Part shown: positions 29,063-38,427 of the stretch, piece after piece
How positions within the stretch are numbered: position 1 is the stretch's first letter
Layout of the letters: each line of letters starts with the position of its first letter
From: Saccharopolyspora galaxeae
GTDB lineage: Bacteria; Actinomycetota; Actinomycetes; Mycobacteriales; Pseudonocardiaceae
DNA: 64,000 nt
Assembly (NCBI RefSeq): GCF_016526145.1
Contig: NZ_JADDUE010000001.1
Coordinates: 558,001 to 622,000 of the forward strand
Reading direction: 5' to 3'
The notes under the pieces: generated by a model
The model's input: only the letters and a program-made list of their open reading frames with translations
Told to the model about the DNA's origin: nothing
Database searches by the model: none
Translations under genes and position numbers: made by a program

Positions 29063-29959
29063 ATGGCGGACGACGATGAGGCGCTGGACGTGGGCTCGCC
29101 GGCCGAGGTGGCCGCGGCGTTGGACGGGACGGGCTACCTGCCCGATGAGGGCATCGCCACGGCCGCGTTCCTGGCGCTGAAGATGCGCCGCCCGCTGCTG
29201 TGCGAGGGCGAGCCCGGTACCGGCAAGACCGCGCTGGCGCAGGCGCTGGCGAGCGCGCTGGGCGTGGAGCTGATCCGGTTGCAGTGCCACGAGGGCATCG
29301 ACGCCGCGCAGGCGCTCTACGACTGGGACTTCCCGCGCCAGCTGCTGCATCTGCGCACGCTGGAGGCGGCTTCCGGCGGCTCGCTGGATCCGGAGTCGGC
29401 GGAGTCCTCCCTCTACACCCAGCGCTTCCTGCTGTCCCGGCCGCTGCTGCGGGCGCTGCGGGAGTCGCCGTGCGTGCTGCTGGTCGACGAGATCGACCGC
29501 GCCGACGACGAGTTCGAGGCGTTCCTGCTGGAGGTGCTGTCCGAGTACGCGGTGAGCATCCCGGAGTACGGCGAGGTGCGGGCGACCGTGCCGCCGGTCG
29601 TGCTGCTCACCTCGAACCGCACCCGCGAGGTGCACGACGCGCTCAAGCGCCGCTGCCTCTACCACTGGCTCGACCACCCGGATCTGGAACGGGAGGTCGC
29701 GATCCTGCGCCGCCGGCTGCCCGGGCTGGACGAGCGGCTGGCCGAGCAGGTGGCCTCGGCGGTGCGGCGGATGCGGGAGCTGGAACTGCTCAAGCCACCG
29801 GGCGTGGCCGAGGCGCTGGACTGGGCGCAGGCGCTGCTGGCCCTGGGCAACGGCGAGCTCGGGCCGGAGGCCGCGGCGGTGACGCTCGGCGCGGTGCTGA
29901 AGTACCGCGAAGACGCCGAACGGGTGCGCGCGGCCGGACTCCTCGACAGCAGCGGCTGA
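29063..29959 (+). CDS. MoxR-type AAA+ ATPase of the cox cluster (CoxD-like)
   Basis: 298-aa AAA+ ATPase, probably a maturation chaperone that remodels the molybdenum hydroxylase with the VWA partner encoded next. Walker A EGEPGTGKTALAQ at about 50-62, Walker B VLLVDEIDRAD, sensor LLTSNRTRE, arginine ALKRRCLYHW and C-terminal lid. CoxD, needed to assemble the sulfurated CuSMoO2 site of CO dehydrogenase in Oligotropha, is of this type. The ATG at 29063 is chosen because similarity begins there. The coxE gene starts 109 bp downstream on the same strand. Confidence 0.88.
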   Translation: MADDDEALDVGSPAEVAAALDGTGYLPDEGIATAAFLALKMRRPLLCEGEPGTGKTALAQALASALGVELIRLQCHEGIDAAQALYDWDFPRQLLHLRTLEAASGGSLDPESAESSLYTQRFLLSRPLLRALRESPCVLLVDEIDRADDEFEAFLLEVLSEYAVSIPEYGEVRATVPPVVLLTSNRTREVHDALKRRCLYHWLDHPDLEREVAILRRRLPGLDERLAEQVASAVRRMRELELLKPPGVAEALDWAQALLALGNGELGPEAAAVTLGAVLKYREDAERVRAAGLLDSSG

Positions 29960-30067
29960 AGCGGCGCCGCCGGACTACGCAGACCACTCCCTAGCACCCA
30001 CCCGACCTCGGTGGGAGGGCACGTCCATCACTCGATCCACTACCCACCGGAACGGCAGAATGGGTGC

Positions 30068-31243
30068 ATGGACACCGTTGCCGGTCTCGTCGGGTTCGCC
30101 CGTGCGCTGCGGTACTCGGGCATGTCGTGCGGCCCTGCGCGGGTCGAGGCGTTCCTGGCCGCGACCGGGCACACCGGGCTGCACGACCGGTCCGGCGTGT
30201 ACTGGGCGGGGCGGTTGACGCTGTGCGCCGACCCGGAGGACCTGGACCGCTACGACGCGGCGTTCGCCGCCTGGTTCGGCGAGTCCGAGATGCCCGGGCT
30301 CGGCGAAGCGCCGAGCATCCGGCAGCGCACCAAGATCGCCGCGCTGAGCTCCGGAGACGGCGACGAGGAGTCCGACTCCGACCCGATCAAGGCCGCGGCC
30401 AGCGAGGACGAGGTGCTCCGGCACCGGGACCTCGCCGATCTCAGCGAGGCCGAGCGCGAGCACCTGCGCCGGATGCTCGCCGTGCTGCGCCCCGAACCGC
30501 CGGCACGAGCGGCCGTGCGGCGTCACCGCTCCCGCCGCGGACCGCTGGATTCCCGCGCGACGATGCGGGAAATGCTGCGGGCCGGTGGTGAGCCGCTGCG
30601 CCTGGCGCGGCACCGCAAGGCGCGCAGGCCGCGCCGGGTGGTGCTGCTGATCGACGTTTCCGGCTCGATGGCCCCGTACGCCGACGCGCTGCTGCGGTTC
30701 GCGCACGTGGTGGTTCGCCGCACCCCGGCGAGCACCGAAGTCTTCACGCTGGGCACCAGGATGACCCGGGTGAGCAGGCAGCTGCGCCAGCGCGACCCGG
30801 AGCACGCGCTGCACGCGGCGTCGAAGGCGGTGCCGGACTTCTCCGGCGGAACCAGGCTCGGCGAGACGCTGCGCGGGTTCCTGGACCGGTGGGGCCAGCG
30901 GGGCGTTGCCCGCGGTTCGGTCGTCGTGCTGTTCTCCGACGGCTGGGAACGCGGTGACGTGCAGCTGCTGGCCGAGCAGACGCACCGGTTGCGGCGGCTG
31001 GCGCGGGCGGTCATCTGGGCCAACCCGCACGCCGGTCATGCGGGATACGAGCCGGTGCAGTCCGGGATCGTGGCCGCCGCGCCGCACGTGGACGCCTTGG
31101 TGGCCGGGCACAGCCTCGACTCGTTGCAGCGGGTGTGGTCGCGGGTGCGGCGGTTCGGGAATTCCGGTGCGACCGCGAACGCTGACAAGCAAATGCCGCC
31201 GGAAGTTCCCGGTCGGCCGACAGCGGAGGTGGGCCGTGCGTGA
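30068..31243 (+). CDS. coxE: VWA-domain protein CoxE
   Basis: 391-aa cytoplasmic partner of the MoxR ATPase. The N-terminal half is helical (FARALRYSGMSCGPARVEAFLAA, typical of CoxE). The C-terminal VWA domain has the MIDAS motif VLLIDVSGSMAPYAD (DxSxS) at about residues 196-210, plus SGGTRLGETL and VVVLFSDGWERGD. MoxR-VWA pairs act together in cofactor-insertion chaperone systems. The 3' end overlaps xdhC by 8 nt. The ATG at 30068 begins MDTVAGLVGFARALRY; upstream frame is non-homologous. Confidence 0.9.
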   Translation: MDTVAGLVGFARALRYSGMSCGPARVEAFLAATGHTGLHDRSGVYWAGRLTLCADPEDLDRYDAAFAAWFGESEMPGLGEAPSIRQRTKIAALSSGDGDEESDSDPIKAAASEDEVLRHRDLADLSEAEREHLRRMLAVLRPEPPARAAVRRHRSRRGPLDSRATMREMLRAGGEPLRLARHRKARRPRRVVLLIDVSGSMAPYADALLRFAHVVVRRTPASTEVFTLGTRMTRVSRQLRQRDPEHALHAASKAVPDFSGGTRLGETLRGFLDRWGQRGVARGSVVVLFSDGWERGDVQLLAEQTHRLRRLARAVIWANPHAGHAGYEPVQSGIVAAAPHVDALVAGHSLDSLQRVWSRVRRFGNSGATANADKQMPPEVPGRPTAEVGRA

Positions 31244-32348
31244 CGTGCTCGATGAGGTGGCCAAGCGCTGGGATTCCGGCGAACCGGTGGGGCTCGGCAC
31301 GGTGGTGGCCACGTTCCGCTCGGCGCCGCGCCCGCCCGGTGCGGCGATGCTGGTGACCCCCGAGGGGGAGGCGGTCGGCAGCGTCTCCGGCGGTTGCGTG
31401 GAAGGCGCGGTCTACGAGCGGGCGACCGCGGTGCTCGACGGCGACCCCGCGGGCCTGCAGCGCTACGGCGTCAGCGACGACGACGCGTTCGCGGTCGGGC
31501 TGACCTGCGGCGGCATCCTCGACGTGTTCGTCGAGCGGATCGACCGGGAATCGTTCCCCGAGTTCGACGCGGTCGCCGATTCGGTGCGCGCGGAGGAACC
31601 GGTCGCGGTGACGACCGTGGTCGAGCATCCGGACCCCGCCCGGGTCGGAGCGCGCCTGCTGGTGTGGCGCGACCGCACCGGCGGCAGCCTGGGCGAGCGG
31701 CGGATGGACGACGCGGTGGCCGACGACGCGCGGGGGATGCTCGCCAGCGGCCGCAGCGGCGTCCTGGAGTACGGACCGGAGGGCCAGCGGCGCGGCGAAG
31801 GGATGCGGGTGTTCGTGAACTCCTTCGAGCCGCCGCCGCGAATGCTGGTGTTCGGCGCGATCGACTTCGCCGCCGCGATGGCGCGGATCGGCTCGTTCCT
31901 CGGCTACCGCGTGACGGTGTGCGACGCGCGGCCGGTGTTCGCCACGCACAGCCGGTTCCCCGGCGTGGACGACGTGGTGGTGGATTGGCCGCACCGCTAC
32001 CTGGCCGCGGAGGCCGAGGCGGGGAGGCTGGACGAGCGGACCGCGGTCATGGTGCTCACGCACGACCCGAAGTTCGACGTGCCCGTGCTGGAGCTCGCGC
32101 TGCGGCACGACCTCGGCTACGTGGGCGCGATGGGTTCGCGGCGCACGCACGACGACCGGATGCAGCGGCTGCGCGAACAGGGCCTCGCGGAGGCGGAGCT
32201 GGCCAAGCTGTCCTCGCCGATCGGGTTGGATCTGGGTGCGCGCACACCGGAGGAGACCGCGGTGTCCATCGCGGCGGAACTGATCTCGCTGCGCTGGGGC
32301 GGCGCGGGAACCCGCCTCACCGAAACCGCGGGTCCCATCCACCGCTGA
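31236..32348 (+). CDS. xdhC: XdhC-family Moco maturation factor
   Basis: 370-aa protein of the XdhC/CoxI family, which binds molybdenum cofactor and helps insert the sulfurated form into xanthine-dehydrogenase-type enzymes. The XdhC N-terminal domain shows VATFRSAPRPPGAAM and SVSGGCVEGAVYE. The Rossmann-like C-terminal domain shows VFGAIDFAAAMARIGSFLGYRVTVCDARP, VMVLTHDPKFDVPVLE, YVGAMGSRRTH and LDLGARTPEETA. The GTG at 31236 is used because GGAGGTGG precedes it by 4-5 nt; a GTG at 31245 is an alternative. It overlaps coxE. A 273-bp gap separates it from coxS, so the structural genes may have their own promoter. Confidence 0.92.
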   Translation: MRDVLDEVAKRWDSGEPVGLGTVVATFRSAPRPPGAAMLVTPEGEAVGSVSGGCVEGAVYERATAVLDGDPAGLQRYGVSDDDAFAVGLTCGGILDVFVERIDRESFPEFDAVADSVRAEEPVAVTTVVEHPDPARVGARLLVWRDRTGGSLGERRMDDAVADDARGMLASGRSGVLEYGPEGQRRGEGMRVFVNSFEPPPRMLVFGAIDFAAAMARIGSFLGYRVTVCDARPVFATHSRFPGVDDVVVDWPHRYLAAEAEAGRLDERTAVMVLTHDPKFDVPVLELALRHDLGYVGAMGSRRTHDDRMQRLREQGLAEAELAKLSSPIGLDLGARTPEETAVSIAAELISLRWGGAGTRLTETAGPIHR

Positions 32349-32547
32349 AGCACCGGCCGTCCCGGCGGAATCGTGCCGAGCTGGGAGTTCGGCGCGGCGC
32401 ACTGCTCCGAACGGGCCATCCGCGGGCCGTCCGGGAGCTGATCGGTTCACCAGTCATGCGCCCGCGTGCGCGGCACGCCGCGGCCGCCGCACCCCGCGCG
32501 AGGTGGGGTTGCTCTTGGCGCGTACGCGTAGCAGGCTCAGGAGCCGA

Positions 32548-32561
32548 GTGACCTCCGTCAC
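32548..32561. promoter_or_regulatory. Small inverted repeat upstream of coxS
   Basis: GTGAC-CTCC-GTCAC, followed by CCATAGGGG (a possible -10-like stretch), 60-74 bp upstream of the coxS ATG in the 273-bp xdhC-coxS gap. It could be an operator for the structural genes. Only symmetry and location support it. Confidence 0.3.
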
Positions 32562-32621
32562 CCATAGGGGTCAACGTTCCCGAACACCCGCGCTAACCGC
32601 GGCCCGTCCAATGGAGGCCCG

Positions 32622-33170
32622 ATGCCGCGCATCACCGTCAACGTCGACGGCACCGAGTACACCGACGAAGTCGAACCCCGCACCCTGCTCGTGCAGCACC
32701 TGCGCGACCGGCTGGGCAAGGTCGGCACCGTCGTCGGCTGCGACACCAGCAACTGCGGCGCCTGCACCGTTCACCTGGACGGCCAGAGCGTCAAATCCTG
32801 TTCGGTGCTCGCGGTGCAGGCCGACGGGCACGACGTCACCACCATCGAAGGACTCGAACGGGACGGCGAGCTGCACCCGGTGCAGCAGGCGTTCCACGAC
32901 AACCACGCGCTGCAGTGCGGGTTCTGCACGCCCGGCATGATCATGCAGTCGCTGGACCTGCTCGCGGAGAACTCCGCGCCCAGCGACGAGCAGATCCGCG
33001 AAGGGCTGGAGGGCAACCTCTGCCGCTGCACCGGCTACCAGAACATCGTCCGCGCGGTGCAGGACGCGGCCGGGAAGATGCGGCCGGGCGCCGGACCGCC
33101 GATCGAGCAGACCGCGGACACTCCGCAGCAGCGCACCGGCGAGCAGCAGGCGGAGGTGCGGCAGCCATGA
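32622..33170 (+). CDS. coxS: Molybdenum hydroxylase small [2Fe-2S] subunit, CoxS type
   Basis: 182-aa iron-sulfur subunit carrying two [2Fe-2S] clusters that pass electrons from Moco to FAD. The plant-ferredoxin-type cluster is bound by [13 protein letters not shown] and a later Cys (KSCSVLAV). The second cluster uses [10 protein letters not shown] and [11 protein letters not shown]. It begins [13 protein letters not shown]. The C-terminal 30 residues are a polar extension ([17 protein letters not shown]) beyond the usual domain end. The stop overlaps the coxL ATG (ATGA). Confidence 0.95.
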   Translation: MPRITVNVDGTEYTDEVEPRTLLVQHLRDRLGKVGTVVGCDTSNCGACTVHLDGQSVKSCSVLAVQADGHDVTTIEGLERDGELHPVQQAFHDNHALQCGFCTPGMIMQSLDLLAENSAPSDEQIREGLEGNLCRCTGYQNIVRAVQDAAGKMRPGAGPPIEQTADTPQQRTGEQQAEVRQP

Positions 33171-35608
33171 CTTCCACCGCGGAACCCGAACTCGGCCGCG
33201 CCCGCAAGCGCAAGGAGGACGCCCGGCTGATCACCGGGCGCACCCGCTGGACCGACAACATGGCGCTGCCCGGGATGCTGCACCTGGCGATCTTGCGCAG
33301 CCCGGTCGCGCACGCGCGCATCACCGCCATCGACACCGAAAGCGCGCGCAAGATGCCGGGCGTGCGAGCGGTGCTCACCGGGCAGGACGTCGCCGACGAG
33401 CAGGGCAGCCTGCCGTGCGCGTGGCCGATCACCGAGGACATGAAGTCGCCGGACGCGCCGTCGCTGGCGGTGGACACCGTCAACTTCGCCGGTGAGGCGG
33501 TCGCCGTGGTCGCCGCCCGCAGCGCGGCCGAGGCGCACGACGCGCTGGACGCGATCGAGGTGGACTACGAGGACCTGCCGGTGGTCCTGGACATCACCGC
33601 GGCGGCCACCGACGAATCCCCGCTGGTGCACGAGGACTTGGGCACCAACCGCAGCGCGACCTGGACGTTCGACTCGGCCGCTGCGGGCACCGGCGGCGAC
33701 GTGCAGCAGGCGCTCGACGACGCCGAGGTGCGGGTGGACCGCACGTTCCGGCAGCAGCGGCTCATCCCGGCGTTCATGGAGCCCCGCTCGGTCGTGGTGG
33801 ACCCGACCGGCGAGCAGTTCACCATGTGGTCGGCCACCCAGGTGCCGCACATCCTGCGGCTGATGATCGCGATGAACCTGGGCGTGCCGGAGCACAAGGT
33901 GCGGGTGATCGCGCCGGACGTGGGCGGCGGCTTCGGCGGCAAGCTGCAGGTCACCCCGGAGGAGTTCATCGCGTTCCTGCTGGCCCGCAGGCTGGGCAAG
34001 CCGGTGAAGTGGACCGAGTCGCGCTCCGAGACGATGGTCTCCGCGCACCACGGCCGCGACCAGGTGCAGCGGTTGTCGATCTCGGCCCGCCGGGACGGCA
34101 CGGTCACCGGGCTTAAGGTCGAGCTGCTCGCGGACATGGGCGCCTACCTGCGGCTGGTCACGCCGGGCGTGCCGATCCTGGGCGCGTTCATGTTCAACGC
34201 GATCTACAAGTTCCCGGCGTACCACTTCAGCTGCACGAACGTGTTCACGAACAAGACCCCGACGGACGCCTACCGAGGTGCCGGGCGGCCGGAGGCCACC
34301 TTCGGCATCGAGCGGATGATGGACGAGCTCGCCGCCGAGCTGGGCATGGATCCGATGGAGGTCCGGCGCAAGAACTGGATCGGCCGCGACGAGTTCCCGT
34401 ACGACACGGTCGCCGGGCTGACCTACGACTCGGGCGATTACGAGGCCGCGACCGACCGGGCGATGGAACTGCTGGGCTACGACTCGCTGCGGCAGGAGCA
34501 GGCCGAGCGCAGGCGGCGCGGGGACACCGTGCAGCTGGGCATCGGGATCTCCACGTTCACCGAGATGTGCGGGCTGGCGCCGTCGCGGGTGCTGGGTTCG
34601 CTGTCCTACGGCGCGGGCGGCTGGGAACACGCCGCGATCCGGGTGCTGCCCACCGGCAAGGTCGAGGTCGTCACCGGCGTCTCGCCGCACGGGCAGGGCC
34701 ACGAGACGGCGTGGAGCCAGATCGTCGCCGACCGGCTGGGCGTGCCGTTCGAGGACGTGGAGATCCTGCACGGCGACACCCAGTCCTCGCCGAAGGGCCT
34801 GGACACCTACGGTTCGCGCTCGCTGGCGGTCGGCGGCATGGCGGTGGTCAGCGCCGCGGACAAGGTGATCGACAAGGCCCGCACGATCGCCGCGCACATG
34901 ATGGAGTGCGCCGAGGACGACGTGGAGTTCACCGCGGGCAGCTTCGGCGTGCGCGGCACCGACCGGGCCACCGCGCTCGGCGAGGTGGCGCTGGCCGCGT
35001 TCGCCGCGCACGACCTGCCGGAAGGGGTGGAGCCGAGCCTGGACGCGGACGCCACGTTCGACCCGGAGAACTTCTCCTTCCCGCACGGCACGCACCTGTG
35101 CGCGACCGAAGTGGACACCGCGACCGGGCGGGTGCGCATCCGCGACTACGTCTGCGTGGACGACGTGGGCACCGTGGTCAACCCGCTGATCGTGGAAGGC
35201 CAGGTGCACGGCGGGCTCGCGCAGGGCATCGCGCAGGCGCTGTTCGAGGAGGCCGTGCACGACGAGTCCGGCACGCTGACCACGGCCACGCTGGCGGACT
35301 ACCTGGTGCCGTCGGCTGCGGACCTGCCGGAGTACGTCACCGACCGCACCGAGACCCGCGCGACGTCGAACGCGCTGGGCGTGAAGGGCGTCGGGGAGGC
35401 GGGCACGATCGCCTCCACCCCGGCGGTGGTCAACGCGGTCGTGGACGCGATCCGGCACTTCGGCGTCGACGACGTGGAGATGCCGTGCTCGCCGCAGCGC
35501 GTGTGGCGGGCGATCACCGGGGCGCGAGCTTCCGGGCAGACCGCGCCGGAATCCGGTGGCGGCATGGGTTCGATGGAAGGTTCCGGCTCGCGAGGAGGTA
35601 ACCGGTGA
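33167..35608 (+). CDS. coxL: Molybdenum hydroxylase large subunit, form II CoxL-like
   Basis: 813-aa catalytic subunit that binds molybdopterin cytosine dinucleotide. N-terminal domain [23 protein letters not shown], then [16 protein letters not shown], the active-site loop AYRGAGR (residues 368-374), [13 protein letters not shown], and the catalytic Glu in [10 protein letters not shown] near the C-terminus. Form I CO dehydrogenases have AYXCSFR with a copper-binding Cys; here the position has AYRGAGR, the form II signature. The substrate could be CO at low rate or, more likely, another compound; this cannot be read from sequence. Overlaps coxS and coxM by 4 nt each. Confidence 0.93.
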   Translation: MTSTAEPELGRARKRKEDARLITGRTRWTDNMALPGMLHLAILRSPVAHARITAIDTESARKMPGVRAVLTGQDVADEQGSLPCAWPITEDMKSPDAPSLAVDTVNFAGEAVAVVAARSAAEAHDALDAIEVDYEDLPVVLDITAAATDESPLVHEDLGTNRSATWTFDSAAAGTGGDVQQALDDAEVRVDRTFRQQRLIPAFMEPRSVVVDPTGEQFTMWSATQVPHILRLMIAMNLGVPEHKVRVIAPDVGGGFGGKLQVTPEEFIAFLLARRLGKPVKWTESRSETMVSAHHGRDQVQRLSISARRDGTVTGLKVELLADMGAYLRLVTPGVPILGAFMFNAIYKFPAYHFSCTNVFTNKTPTDAYRGAGRPEATFGIERMMDELAAELGMDPMEVRRKNWIGRDEFPYDTVAGLTYDSGDYEAATDRAMELLGYDSLRQEQAERRRRGDTVQLGIGISTFTEMCGLAPSRVLGSLSYGAGGWEHAAIRVLPTGKVEVVTGVSPHGQGHETAWSQIVADRLGVPFEDVEILHGDTQSSPKGLDTYGSRSLAVGGMAVVSAADKVIDKARTIAAHMMECAEDDVEFTAGSFGVRGTDRATALGEVALAAFAAHDLPEGVEPSLDADATFDPENFSFPHGTHLCATEVDTATGRVRIRDYVCVDDVGTVVNPLIVEGQVHGGLAQGIAQALFEEAVHDESGTLTTATLADYLVPSAADLPEYVTDRTETRATSNALGVKGVGEAGTIASTPAVVNAVVDAIRHFGVDDVEMPCSPQRVWRAITGARASGQTAPESGGGMGSMEGSGSRGGNR

Positions 35609-36459
35609 TCCCCGCATCCTTCGACTACATCGCACCGTCCACAGTGGATGAGGCGGTGACCGCGCTGCAGCAGGCGGGCGACGAGGCCAAGGTGCTCGGC
35701 GGCGGGCAGAGCCTGCTGCCGGTGCTGCGGATGCGGCTGGCCGACCCGCGGGTGGTCGTCGACCTCGGCCGCATCCCGCAGCTGCGCGGCGTCCGCGAGG
35801 ACGGCGACCGGCTGGTGATCGGCGCGATGACCACGCACCACGAGATCGCCCGCGACCCGCTCGTCCGCGAGCACGCCGAGCTGATCGCGCTGGCCACCCG
35901 CACCGTGGCGGACCCGCAGGTGCGCCACCGCGGCACGTTCGGCGGATCGCTGGCGCACGCCGACCCGGCCGGGGATCTGCCCGCTCCGGCACTCGTGCTG
36001 GACGCCGAGATGGTCATCGCCGGTCCGGGCGGGCAGCGGACGGTGCCCGCGGCGGAGTTCTTCGCGGACTTCTTCACCACCGCGCTGGAGGCCGACGAGG
36101 TGCTGGTCGAGATCCGGATGCCGAAGTGGACCGGCTGGTCGGCGCACTACGAGAAGTTCAACCGCGTCGCGCAGGCGTGGTCCATGGTCGGGGTGGCCGC
36201 CGCCGTGCTCGTGCGGGACGGCGCGATCGCCGAGGCCCGCGTGGGGCTGACGAACATGGGCGCCACGCCGATCCGGGCGCGCGGGGTGGAAGGGGCGCTG
36301 CTCGGCGCCCCGGCCACCGCGGAGGCGATCACCGCGGCGGCCCGGCACGCGGCGGAGGGCACCAGTGCCACCGCCGATGCCAGCGCCGACGTGGACTACC
36401 GGGAACATCTCGCCGAAGTGCTCACCGGCCGGGCGGTCGCCACGGCGGTCGGCGTGTAG
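35605..36459 (+). CDS. coxM: Molybdenum hydroxylase FAD-binding subunit, CoxM type
   Basis: 284-aa flavoprotein subunit that takes electrons from CoxS. The FAD-binding motifs are AKVLGGGQSLLPVLRMR (residues about 29-45) and the TFGGSLAHADPAGDLP loop (about 112-127). The CO-dehydrogenase flavoprotein C-terminal domain starts at about 175. The GTG start overlaps the coxL stop (GTGA), giving the order S-L-M rather than the M-S-L of classical form I clusters, which agrees with form II. It is followed by a 355-bp gap with a tandem repeat before coxG. Confidence 0.94.
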   Translation: MIPASFDYIAPSTVDEAVTALQQAGDEAKVLGGGQSLLPVLRMRLADPRVVVDLGRIPQLRGVREDGDRLVIGAMTTHHEIARDPLVREHAELIALATRTVADPQVRHRGTFGGSLAHADPAGDLPAPALVLDAEMVIAGPGGQRTVPAAEFFADFFTTALEADEVLVEIRMPKWTGWSAHYEKFNRVAQAWSMVGVAAAVLVRDGAIAEARVGLTNMGATPIRARGVEGALLGAPATAEAITAAARHAAEGTSATADASADVDYREHLAEVLTGRAVATAVGV

Positions 36460-36511
36460 TAATGGAGTGGTCGGCGCGTTCGCGCGCCGGAGTCGTCCGT
36501 TCGCCCCGGCC

Positions 36512-36640
36512 GGGCTCGGCTCGGCTGGTCGGCATAGTCGGGCTCGGCTGGTCGGCACAGTCGGGCTCGGCTGGTCGGCACCGCCGGGCTCGGCTCGGCT
36601 GGTCGGCACCGTCGGGCTCGGCTCGGCCGGTGGCACAGTC
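36512..36640. repeat. 23/28-bp intergenic tandem repeat, five units, between coxM and coxG
   Basis: Units start at 36512 (28 bp), 36540 (23), 36563 (23), 36586 (28) and 36614 (27). The basic 23-bp unit is GGGCTCGGCTGGTCGGCAC + AGTC; longer units carry an extra CTCGG. The array fills the middle of the 355-bp gap. The only other feature there is an AGGAGG RBS at about 36800 for coxG. Confidence 0.85.
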
Positions 36641-36814
36641 CGGCCCGGTAGGACTCGTCCGGCACCGCCGGGAGCTACCGCCCGCCGGGGCGAACGGGCA
36701 GACTCGAACGGGGTGGTTCGCGCCGGGGCCGGGCCGCCCGCCCGGGCCGCAGCCGCGGGCCGGAACTCGCCCCGCGCCGAGCCCAAGCGGCGATGGACCA
36801 GGAGGATTTCTCCC

Positions 36815-37693
36815 GTGCAGATGCAACACCACTTCACCGTCCCGGTCCCGGTCGACGTGGCGTGGCCGGCGATGATCGACCCGGAGCAGGTGGCCCCCTG
36901 CATGCCCGGCGCGACGCTCAGCAGCGCCGACGGCAACGAGTTCGCCGGTTCGGTGAAGGTGAAGCTCGGCCCGATCTCCTTGCTGTACAAGGGGAAGGGC
37001 TCGTTCGAAGAGGTCGACGAAGCGGCTCGCAAGGTCGTCATCGACGCCAGCGGCAAGGACTCGCGGGGCAACGGCACCGCTGCCGCCACCGTCACGCTCA
37101 CCCTCACGCCCGAAGGCGGCAGCACCTCCGCGCAGGTGGACACCGACCTGAAGGTCACCGGCAAGCCCGCGCAGCTCGGGCGGGGCCTGATGACCGAGGT
37201 CGGCAGCAAGATCCTGAACCAGTTCGCGGCGAACCTGGCCGAGAAGCTCGCCGGTGAGGCGGCCGCCGCCGAGGGCGCGGGCGCGGCTTCGGCGGGTGGC
37301 TCCGGCAAGACCGAGTCGGACAAGGTGGCCGAAGCCGCGCAGGCGGCCGAGGACTCCGCGGGCGAGCAGCGCACCACCGCCGCGGCGGCGGCTGCGCAGG
37401 GCGCGGAAGCAGCGCGCAGCCGCACCCCGGCGTGGCGGGTCACGCCACCGGCGGGGGAGCAGGCGGCAGGGGAGCAGCCGGACACCGTCGGCTCGTCGAG
37501 CGCCGCCAGGCACGCCCGGTCCGATCGCGCGGACACGGTCGTCACCGGCGGCCCGATGCCGACCGACGAGGCGATCGACCTGCTCGGCACCGCGGGCACG
37601 CCGGTGCTCAAGCGGGTGCTGCCCGCGGTGGCGGTGCTGGCCGCCGGTGCGCTGCTGTTCCGCTGGCTCCGCCGCCGCAAGCACCGCCGCTGA
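36815..37693 (+). CDS. coxG: CoxG-like SRPBCC protein with C-terminal membrane anchor
   Basis: 292 aa. An N-terminal CoxG/SRPBCC (START-like) domain, residues 1-150: FTVPVPVDVAWPAMIDPEQVAPCMPGA, VKVKLGPISLLYKGKG, TDLKVTGKPAQLGRGL. Then an Ala/Glu-rich linker of about 110 residues, one membrane helix at about 266-283 (VLPAVAVLAAGALLFRWL) and a basic tail (RRRKHRR). CoxG is thought to help tether CO dehydrogenase to the membrane, which the anchor here would suit. GTG start at 36815 with AGGAGG 9 nt upstream; this also sets the frame. Confidence 0.9.
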   Translation: MQMQHHFTVPVPVDVAWPAMIDPEQVAPCMPGATLSSADGNEFAGSVKVKLGPISLLYKGKGSFEEVDEAARKVVIDASGKDSRGNGTAAATVTLTLTPEGGSTSAQVDTDLKVTGKPAQLGRGLMTEVGSKILNQFAANLAEKLAGEAAAAEGAGAASAGGSGKTESDKVAEAAQAAEDSAGEQRTTAAAAAAQGAEAARSRTPAWRVTPPAGEQAAGEQPDTVGSSSAARHARSDRADTVVTGGPMPTDEAIDLLGTAGTPVLKRVLPAVAVLAAGALLFRWLRRRKHRR

Positions 37694-37712
37694 CGCGGCA
37701 GCTCGAAGCCGC

Positions 37713-38096
37713 TCAGCGGATCAGCCGGACGTCCGCATCGGTGTCGAGCCGTTTCCAAGCTTGGTCCGAAGTGAGCACTGGCGCGGCGAGGCGCCGCGCC
37801 AGTGCCAGGCATGCTCGGTCCCCGAGCGACAGGCCGGCCTCCCGGGTCGTCGGCCAAAGCGCGGCCGTCGCTAGCGAGTCGTCTCGACCGAAAGCGATCA
37901 CTTCCACGCCCAGAGCTTCGATCTGCAGGCCGAGAAGGTCGGCGTCGCCGCCATTGGCAGCGATCTTCTGCAAGACCTCTGACCAGTTCACCGCACTGAT
38001 CAGCGCCCCGTCGAGATGTTCGGCGACCGCTTCTTGTCCCGATTCCGCATATACCCACGCCAGGACTGCCGAAGCGTCGAGGACGACCGTGCTCAT
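37713..38096 (-). CDS. PIN-domain toxin (VapC-like)
   Basis: 127-aa putative ribonuclease toxin. PIN-domain acidic residues: Asp7 in VVLDASAVLAWV, Glu near SAVNWSEVLQK, Asp in LSLGDRACLALA and Asp in PVLTSDQAWKRL. Its ATG overlaps the stop of the upstream AbrB-type gene by 4 nt, the classical vapBC arrangement. It lies convergent with coxG, 19 bp from the coxG stop. Toxicity and targets are not deducible; the pairing with an AbrB antitoxin is the main support. Confidence 0.88.
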   Translation of the reverse strand: MSTVVLDASAVLAWVYAESGQEAVAEHLDGALISAVNWSEVLQKIAANGGDADLLGLQIEALGVEVIAFGRDDSLATAALWPTTREAGLSLGDRACLALARRLAAPVLTSDQAWKRLDTDADVRLIR

Positions 38097-38359
38097 GACT
38101 CCGTCTCGGCGGTTTCGCGTGCTGCTGCGGCACGTCGGTCTGCGAGCAGCTCGTCGACTGGTGATCCAGCTGTCGCCCGGCTGTTGAGCGCCGTCTGCTG
38201 GATGCGCCGCATCAGGTGTTCCCGTTCTTCGAACACCACTCGTCCGTCTTCGACATAGCTGACCAGGTCGGTGTCCGGTGTGAGCCCCAGTTCATGCCGG
38301 AAAGGCGCCGGTATCGAGACCCGGCCCTGCGGATTCATCTTCACAGCAGCGCTTGTCAT
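38093..38359 (-). CDS. AbrB/VapB-type antitoxin
   Basis: 88 aa. An N-terminal SpoVT-AbrB swapped-hairpin domain (VKMNPQGRVSIPAPFRHELGL...VVFEE), residues 5-50, and a helical C-terminal tail expected to wrap the toxin. The start at 38359 (MTSAAVKMNP) is chosen; an in-frame ATG 30 nt upstream is possible. Upstream on the minus strand are GACAT direct repeats (GACATGTACTTTCGTGACATAT) and a TATACAGT box in an AT-rich stretch, a plausible autoregulated promoter and operator. Overlaps vapC. Confidence 0.85.
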   Translation of the reverse strand: MTSAAVKMNPQGRVSIPAPFRHELGLTPDTDLVSYVEDGRVVFEEREHLMRRIQQTALNSRATAGSPVDELLADRRAAAARETAETES

Positions 38360-38427
38360 GCCTTCACTGTATATGTCACGAAAGTACATGTCATGCACCA
38401 ATTGTCCACCATTGTGCATGTGTGCGA

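Noticed and set aside
33167..35608. Form I aerobic CO dehydrogenase
   Set aside because: The active-site loop is AYRGAGR, not AYXCSFR; the copper-ligand Cys is absent.
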